A stretch of DNA of 47,999 bases from Flavobacteriales bacterium UBA3442. GTDB taxonomy: Bacteria; Bacteroidota; Bacteroidia; Flavobacteriales; Schleiferiaceae. Below are positions 43,369 through 47,999 of the stretch, piece after piece. Made by a program: the position numbers and the translations under genes. The stretch spans positions 62,178-110,176 of the forward strand of contig DFSH01000044.1 in the NCBI GenBank assembly GCA_002378565.1. The letters are read 5' to 3'. The first letter of the stretch is position 1; the number at the start of each line of letters is the position of its first letter. The notes beneath the pieces were generated by a model. The model saw nothing but the letters and a program-made list of their open reading frames with translations. It did no database searches and was not told the origin of the DNA.

Positions 43369-44132
43369 TTAAATTCGCTCTTCGCTGGATCCCTAGACCT
43401 TGGTTGATCCGCATGAGTGCCATCATGCGTTGGATGGCCCCACTGCTGTTTGCTGGCGACCGTTTTGAAGACCCCATTGATGGCAAGTCTTACCGAAAGT
43501 TCCTACCCTATGGCTATGGTGGTGCAATCCGCGACAATGCCCTGGCTCCTGGCAGCCACTCCCTCGAGCGTCACCGCTTAATGTGGTTGTACCTCAGGGA
43601 TTTCAGTGACTTCTTCACGGCAAGTAAACTGGCCATGCTACACATCGCCCCAGAGCAATGCTTTCACCAGCGATTCAAGCAACAAAGCAACCTCGATGTC
43701 CTCACCGGTGACATCGAATCTCCCCTTGCAGATATGCACTTTGACTTGCATGACATCCCTTTGGAAGCTGATCGCTTCGATGTGATCTTCTGCAACCATG
43801 TGCTTGAACATGTCACCGATGACAAACAATGCCTGCGAGAGCTGTACCGAGTCATGAAACCCGGCGGCTGGGGCATCTTTCAGGTGCCCTACCTTCCTCA
43901 ACAGGTCCTAACTGATGAGGACCCAAGCGTTACCGACCCCAGGGAAAGGGAACGCAGGTTTGGCCAATACGACCATGTCCGCGTCTACGGCAAGGACTAC
44001 GCTGACCGTTTGCGTTTAGCTGGCTTTGACGTTGAAGTCTTTCAGCTATCAGATCACATTGACTCAGGCTTGATGCAACGTTACCGCATGCCTGCTGGGG
44101 AGCCATTGATGATCTGCAGAAAAAGCAACTAA
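43365..44132 (+). CDS. Class I SAM-dependent methyltransferase
   Basis: A 255-residue protein with an amphipathic N-terminus (ALRWIPRPWLIRMSAIMRWM) and a Rossmann-type methyltransferase domain of the Methyltransf_11 group. Motif I is degenerate, AMLHIAPEQCFHQRF in place of the Gly-rich loop; motif II-III are DLHDIPLEADRFDVIFCNHV and LEHVTDDKQCLRELYRVMKP with GGWGIFQVPY. The substrate is unknown. It is the last gene of the long folE unit, joined to map by ATGA, and a terminator used by the opposite strand lies right after. Confidence 0.85.
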   Translation: MIKFALRWIPRPWLIRMSAIMRWMAPLLFAGDRFEDPIDGKSYRKFLPYGYGGAIRDNALAPGSHSLERHRLMWLYLRDFSDFFTASKLAMLHIAPEQCFHQRFKQQSNLDVLTGDIESPLADMHFDLHDIPLEADRFDVIFCNHVLEHVTDDKQCLRELYRVMKPGGWGIFQVPYLPQQVLTDEDPSVTDPRERERRFGQYDHVRVYGKDYADRLRLAGFDVEVFQLSDHIDSGLMQRYRMPAGEPLMICRKSN

Positions 44133-44137
44133 GCCAT

Positions 44138-44165
44138 AAAAAAAATGCAACCCGAAGGTTGCATT
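44138..44165 (-). terminator. Rho-independent terminator for the minus-strand nif3 unit
   Basis: AATGCAACC (44144-44152) pairs with GGTTGCATT (44157-44165) around CGAA. On the minus strand a run of T residues (44145-44138) follows the stem, so it ends the leftward unit; on the plus strand the tail is poor in T. Confidence 0.85.
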
Positions 44166-44189
44166 CAATGGATTAAAACGGTTGGACCG

Positions 44190-44972
44190 TTAGGCAATTG
44201 AAGAAGCCATGGCCTCTTCGCGCTCTTGAGCTAACTCTGCATCAACGAGGATGCGTCCTGAATGCTCATCAAACATGATTTTCTTGCGCAAAGCAATTTC
44301 CAACTGACGCTGGGGGGGAATGGTGAAGAACGAACCGGTTGAGGCATCGCGTGCGATGCTAACAACGGCAAGTCGGTTCAATACCTTGTTGCGAATCTGA
44401 TTGTAGCGCTTAAGCAATCGCTCATCACCAATAGCAAGACCCAAAGCATCGGTCTTTTCCATCAAATCTTTTTCTTCCTTCTCAGTTTCCTTGATGATAC
44501 CCTCAAGCTCACCTTGTTTGAATTCCAAGTGGCTTTTTCGCTCAGTCATCTTCTCTTCAGCTGCCTCAAGGATCAATGATTTTGCTGTCACGTTCTCTTC
44601 AAACTCACCGATGTGTTTCTTCGCCAATTCAATCTCTAACTCCTGGTATTCAACTTCCTTTGCAATGGCATCAAACTCTCGGTTGTTGCGAACATTTTTC
44701 TGCTGATCAGTGTACTTGGTCATTTTCTCTTCACAGGTAGTGATCAATAGCTTGTGGCCTTTGATCTCCTGCTTGGACACCTTGATGTCCTCAGTGATTT
44801 TCTCAACACGGTTAGACAGCCCAGCGATCTCATCCTCTAAATCTTTCACTTCAAGAGGGAGCTCACCTCGTAGGTTGCGGATTTCATCGATGCGACGATC
44901 TACAATTTGTAAATCGTACAATGCTTTCAGCTTGTCTTCCACGCTCATCGTGGTTAGGGTCTTTTTTGCCAT
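44190..44972 (-). CDS. Coiled-coil protein of the C4 zinc-ribbon family lacking zinc cysteines
   Basis: A 260-residue protein made mostly of a long antiparallel coiled coil (about 15-175: LYDLQIVDRRIDEIRNLRGE, EDEIAGLSNRVEKITEDIKV). The C-terminal part aligns with the zinc-ribbon family that accompanies nif3 in Bacteroidota: RDASTGSFFTIPPQRQLEIA and KKIMFDEHSGRILVDAEL. At the positions where that family has two CxxC pairs this protein has Ser211, Ser214, Asp235 and Ser238; its only Cys is residue 80. It starts 1 nt after the nif3 stop, so the pair is coupled. The role of the family is not established; a link to nucleic-acid or protein assembly has only been inferred. Confidence 0.85.
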   Translation of the reverse strand: MAKKTLTTMSVEDKLKALYDLQIVDRRIDEIRNLRGELPLEVKDLEDEIAGLSNRVEKITEDIKVSKQEIKGHKLLITTCEEKMTKYTDQQKNVRNNREFDAIAKEVEYQELEIELAKKHIGEFEENVTAKSLILEAAEEKMTERKSHLEFKQGELEGIIKETEKEEKDLMEKTDALGLAIGDERLLKRYNQIRNKVLNRLAVVSIARDASTGSFFTIPPQRQLEIALRKKIMFDEHSGRILVDAELAQEREEAMASSIA

Positions 44973-44973
44973 G

Positions 44974-46068
44974 TCAAGAAATTAAGACGGGGTTGGTCGG
45001 TTGATCCGATTGAAGGACTGCAAAATTAGGGAATTCCGCTTGAACTTTTCGCATGATTAAGTCCTTTGTGTATTGTTCGCTTTCCCAGTGCCCAATATCC
45101 ATCATGCAGATGTTGCCATCGGGTTCAAAAAACCTGTGATAGCTTACATCTCCGGTGATATAGACATCTGCATTTGCCTGGATGGCAAGGGGCAATAAAT
45201 CGGATCCTGAGCCCCCACACATGGCTACCGTCTGAATTCGATCCGTTGCAAATGCACTGTGTCGAATGACCTTCAGCCCAAAACACTGTTTGACATGGTT
45301 GATGAAGGCCTCAGGAGTCATTGACTCAGATAAGGTCCCTACCACACCATAACCAACCTCTGGATGCGGCTGATCCAAAGCCAGCCATTGGTGTGAAATG
45401 GTCTCAAAGGGGTGTGCATCCTTCATGGCTGCCATGACCCTGGAACGGTCACCTGCTGACACCATTACCTCCACCTTTTGCTCTTTGTCTACATGGCGCT
45501 TGCCCACCTCACCTACATGGGGGTTTGCACCTTGAGTTGGCATGAAACAACCCTCTCCGTCGGTGACAAAGGCACAATCTTGGTAATGACCAATGCGCCC
45601 TGCACCAGCAGCAAACAAGGCCTCCATGACCTTGCTCATGGATGCATTAGGCACCATGACTGATAGCTGAAAAAGCTCCCCAGACCTTTTTTGTAAAATC
45701 TGAAGGTCAGTGACCTGCATCCTTGCTGCCATCTCATGGCTTACGCCACCCGGTATACTATCCAGGTTGGTGTGCAAGGAATACAAGGCAATGTCATGCT
45801 TGATTGCCTTTCTGAGGCAGCGTTGAACCAAATCACTGCCAGAAAGGTTACGCAGTGGCTTGAATACAATGGGATGATGTGTCAGGACGAGATTGGCTCC
45901 CGATTCAATGGCTTGATCTATCACCGACTCTGTCACATCCAAAGCCACCACAGCTCCGGATAGCTCCATCTCAGGATCGCCAACAGCCAGTCCGCTGTTG
46001 TCATAGTCCGCCTGCAGGCTTAATAGCGCCCATTGTTCCAGGGTCTTGATGAGTTGTTTGAGTCGCAT
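44974..46068 (-). CDS. Nif3-like dinuclear metal-centre protein
   Basis: A 364-residue member of the NIF3/DUF34 family with the PII-like insertion (about 130-235: FQLSVMVPNASMSKVMEALF) found in the longer bacterial form. Metal ligands are visible: His-His in LVLTHHPIVFKPL, Asp in YSLHTNLDSIPGGVS, and the C-terminal MDIGHWESEQY with His and Glu. GTP cyclohydrolase-like activity has been proposed for some members, not settled. The start lies 15 nt after the T-tract of the rpsA terminator. The zinc-ribbon-family gene follows directly. Confidence 0.92.
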   Translation of the reverse strand: MRLKQLIKTLEQWALLSLQADYDNSGLAVGDPEMELSGAVVALDVTESVIDQAIESGANLVLTHHPIVFKPLRNLSGSDLVQRCLRKAIKHDIALYSLHTNLDSIPGGVSHEMAARMQVTDLQILQKRSGELFQLSVMVPNASMSKVMEALFAAGAGRIGHYQDCAFVTDGEGCFMPTQGANPHVGEVGKRHVDKEQKVEVMVSAGDRSRVMAAMKDAHPFETISHQWLALDQPHPEVGYGVVGTLSESMTPEAFINHVKQCFGLKVIRHSAFATDRIQTVAMCGGSGSDLLPLAIQANADVYITGDVSYHRFFEPDGNICMMDIGHWESEQYTKDLIMRKVQAEFPNFAVLQSDQPTNPVLIS

Positions 46069-46076
46069 ACAGTTGA

Positions 46077-46108
46077 AAATAAAAAGGCCGCCCCAAAGAG
46101 ACGGCCTT
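46077..46108 (-). terminator. Rho-independent terminator after rpsA
   Basis: On the minus strand AAGGCCG (46108-46102) pairs with CGGCCTT (46090-46084) around an 11-base loop, followed by TTTTTATTTT. It separates rpsA from nif3; the T-tract also contains TATTTTCA, which could be a weak -7 element for nif3. Confidence 0.8.
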
Positions 46109-46133
46109 AAAGATATCTGAAAGAATCCGAAGC

Positions 46134-47999
46134 TTAGCCCTTCTTCTCCATTTCTTTCTTGAGTTTCGCCAATGTCCCAAGATCACCCAAGGTGGTCTTC
46201 TCAATTGCTTGGTTTACCTGCTTAGTCGAACGGCCTTTACCAGCAGACTTGTTACCAGGACTGCCTTCACCCGACTCAACCTTCATCTCTGTGTGGGTTT
46301 GCGTGTGAGACACAACAACCCGGCGGGCGTCGCGGTTCACTTCAATGATGCGGAATGGAAGCTTTTCACCGACAACAATGTTGCCACCGACTTCTTTACT
46401 TGCATGACGTGGTGGGCAATAAGCCTCAAGGCCTGCCTCTTCAAAAATCACAACGTAACCCTTCTCTACTGCTTCTGTCACCATGCCTTCATGGATGCTT
46501 CCTGCAGGGAATTCGTTTTCGTAGTTGTCCCATGGATTAACCTGAGCTTGCTTGTGGCCAAGGCTTAAGCGACGGTTTTCCAAGTCAATGTCCAAGACCT
46601 TGATCTCAATCTCTGCACCAACAGTGGTGAACTCAGATGGGTGCTTGATCTTCTTGGTCCATGACAAATCAGAGATGTGAACCAAACCATCGATGCCCTC
46701 TTCCAATTCAAGGAAGACGCCAAAGTTGGTGAAATTGCGAACCTTGCCTTTGTGCAAAGAACCCGTTGGGAACTTCTCAACAATTAGGCTCCATGGATCT
46801 GGCGTCAATTGCTTAACACCCAGTGACATTTTGCGATCCTCACGATCGATTCCAAGAATGACAGCGTCAATCATGTCACCAACCTTGAAGAAGTCTTGCG
46901 CTGAGCGCAAATGTGAACCCCAGCTCATCTCACTTACGTGAACCAAGCCTTCAACACCAGGTGCCACTTCAACGAATGCACCGTAATCAGCAAGAACAAT
47001 CACCTTGCCCTTGATCTTATCGCCTTCCTTCATTTCAGCACTCAAAGCGTCCCATGGGTGAGCAGATAACTGCTTCACACCAAGCTGTATACGCGTCTTA
47101 GCCTCATCAAAGTCAAGAATAACTACATTGATTTTTGCGTCCAACTCAACAATTTCTGATGGGTGACCTACACGGCTCCAAGACAGATCAGTGATGTGAA
47201 CCAAACCGTCCACGCCACCTAGATCAACAAACACACCGTAGCTGGTGATGTTCTTGACAATGCCTTCGAGAACTTGACCTTTTTCCAATTGGCCAATGAT
47301 TTCGCGCTTTTGATCTTCAAGGTCAGCCTCAATGAGGGCCTTGTGAGACACAACAACATTCTTGAATTCATGATTGATTTTTACAATCTTGAACTCCATA
47401 GCCTTGCCTACATAGACATCGTAATCACGAATGGCCTTCACATCAATTTGTGAACCAGGTAAGAATGCCTCCAGACCAAAGATGTCGACAATCATGCCAC
47501 CTTTGGTGCGGCACTTAACCAAGCCATTGACAATCTCTTCTGCAGCAAATGCTTCATTCACACGGTCCCATGCTTTGATGGAGCGAGCCTTGCGATGAGA
47601 AAGAACCAATTGGCCTAACTTATCCTCTTGTTTGTCAACGTACACTTCCACCTTGTCACCGACTTTCAAATCAGGATTGTAGCGGAACTCGTTAAGGGAA
47701 ATAATGCCCTCACTTTTGGAACCGATGTCAATGATGACATCGCGATCTGTCATTTTCATAACAAGACCTTCAATCATCTGATTCTCAAGAGTTTCCATCA
47801 ATGTATCAGCGTACATTTTCTCCATGGACTCGTGGTCACTAGATTTTGTTGTCACGCCTGACTCATGAGCTGCCCAATCAAATGGCGCTTCAACAACGAT
47901 GACTTGCTCAACGGCTTCATCAGCGTTGTCACCGCGATCCTCAATAGCTGAAACCGTCTTGACTGTGTCGCTTTTTGCTTCTTCAACAACAGCTGGAGC
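46134..47999 (-). CDS. rpsA: 30S ribosomal protein bS1 (5' end beyond window)
   Basis: bS1 holds mRNA on the small subunit. The frame stays open to the window edge, so the N-terminus is missing; 621 residues are visible. They start with an acidic region ending FDWAAHESGV, as in Bacteroidota bS1. Six S1 domains follow; examples are IEGLVMKMTDRDVIIDIGSK, LEGIVKNITSYGVFVDLGGV (with DGLVHITDLSWSRVGHPSEI), IKGKVIVLADYGAFVEVAPG and HKGKVRNFTNFGVFLELEEG. A basic Gly/Ser/Lys tail follows (GEGSPGNKSAGKGRSTKQV). GTG 47855 is an internal Val codon and not the start. In a phylum without Shine-Dalgarno use, bS1 is thought to be important for start selection. Confidence 0.96.
   Translation of the reverse strand, partial: APAVVEEAKSDTVKTVSAIEDRGDNADEAVEQVIVVEAPFDWAAHESGVTTKSSDHESMEKMYADTLMETLENQMIEGLVMKMTDRDVIIDIGSKSEGIISLNEFRYNPDLKVGDKVEVYVDKQEDKLGQLVLSHRKARSIKAWDRVNEAFAAEEIVNGLVKCRTKGGMIVDIFGLEAFLPGSQIDVKAIRDYDVYVGKAMEFKIVKINHEFKNVVVSHKALIEADLEDQKREIIGQLEKGQVLEGIVKNITSYGVFVDLGGVDGLVHITDLSWSRVGHPSEIVELDAKINVVILDFDEAKTRIQLGVKQLSAHPWDALSAEMKEGDKIKGKVIVLADYGAFVEVAPGVEGLVHVSEMSWGSHLRSAQDFFKVGDMIDAVILGIDREDRKMSLGVKQLTPDPWSLIVEKFPTGSLHKGKVRNFTNFGVFLELEEGIDGLVHISDLSWTKKIKHPSEFTTVGAEIEIKVLDIDLENRRLSLGHKQAQVNPWDNYENEFPAGSIHEGMVTEAVEKGYVVIFEEAGLEAYCPPRHASKEVGGNIVVGEKLPFRIIEVNRDARRVVVSHTQTHTEMKVESGEGSPGNKSAGKGRSTKQVNQAIEKTTLGDLGTLAKLKKEMEKKG

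Noticed and set aside
44145..44165. Terminator of the folE unit on the plus strand
   Set aside because: The hairpin is followed by CAATGG on the plus strand, with no T-run; the T-run is on the minus strand, so it is assigned to the nif3 unit.
47855..47855. GTG 47855 as the start of rpsA
   Set aside because: The same frame stays open for 48 more codons to the window edge and encodes the acidic N-terminal extension ending FDWAAHESGV, so it is an internal Val codon.

Overview
The window is a dense stretch of chromosome from a member of the Bacteroidota, most likely a marine member of the Flavobacteriia. I read about 40 protein genes, one tRNA and several terminators and promoters. The lineage call rests on family content and gene order: a DnaX without a zinc module, rpsF-rpsR-rplI, folE-cysS-yidD-lgt, a DUF3822-like gene before rsmD, proS next to a repeat-rich lipoprotein and an OmpP1/FadL porin, Nif3 with a coiled-coil partner, and an isobutyryl-CoA mutase fusion. 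It also rests on promoters of the Bacteroidota type (TAnnTTTG) and on the near absence of Shine-Dalgarno sites. GC looks close to 48-50 percent in most places. No phage, transposon, CRISPR array or recognisable defence system is present.

Layout. Bases 1-1056 hold the end of a surface-polysaccharide cluster (an unknown partial gene and a GT2 glycosyltransferase). dnaX and a VIT1-type metal transporter follow on the minus strand. The ribosomal operon rpsF-rpsR-rplI ends in a clear terminator, then an O-antigen-ligase-like protein with TPRs meets xth head-on. From 7.7 to 16.4 kb come a lipoprotein, icmF, a HAD phosphatase, a RecD-like helicase, a membrane protein, a DUF3822-like protein, rsmD and rdgB. 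An SLC13 transporter starts head-to-head with rdgB.

From 17.8 to 22.6 kb (minus strand) lies a translationally coupled unit: radC, a fusion of UDP-GlcNAc 2-epimerase with a polysaccharide-deacetylase-like half, a FemAB/GNAT-like acyltransferase, and oxyR. tRNA-Glu and rpsT share one transcript. proS and a coupled unknown gene read left; a lipoprotein with two separate 24-bp repeat tracts and a FadL-like porin read right. An AT-rich patch (about 27.8-30.5 kb) carries a TIGR01777 epimerase and a dicarboxylate/amino-acid symporter. A large exported Asp-box (BNR) protein follows.

From 34.9 to 44.1 kb is one long plus-strand unit: folE, cysS, yidD, lgt, a DUF192 protein, an exported sialidase-like protein, pepE, gpmI, map and a methyltransferase, nearly all overlapping. 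A FabH-like synthase is divergent from folE. The right end is minus strand: rpsA (cut by the window edge), nif3 and a zinc-ribbon-family coiled-coil protein that has lost all four zinc cysteines.

Most of the window is housekeeping. The best leads are the epimerase/deacetylase fusion, the cysteine-free zinc ribbon, the shared start site of rdgB and the SLC13 gene, several promoters placed so close to start codons that the mRNAs would be nearly leaderless, and the double-repeat lipoprotein. I did not find convincing evidence of a wholly new system.
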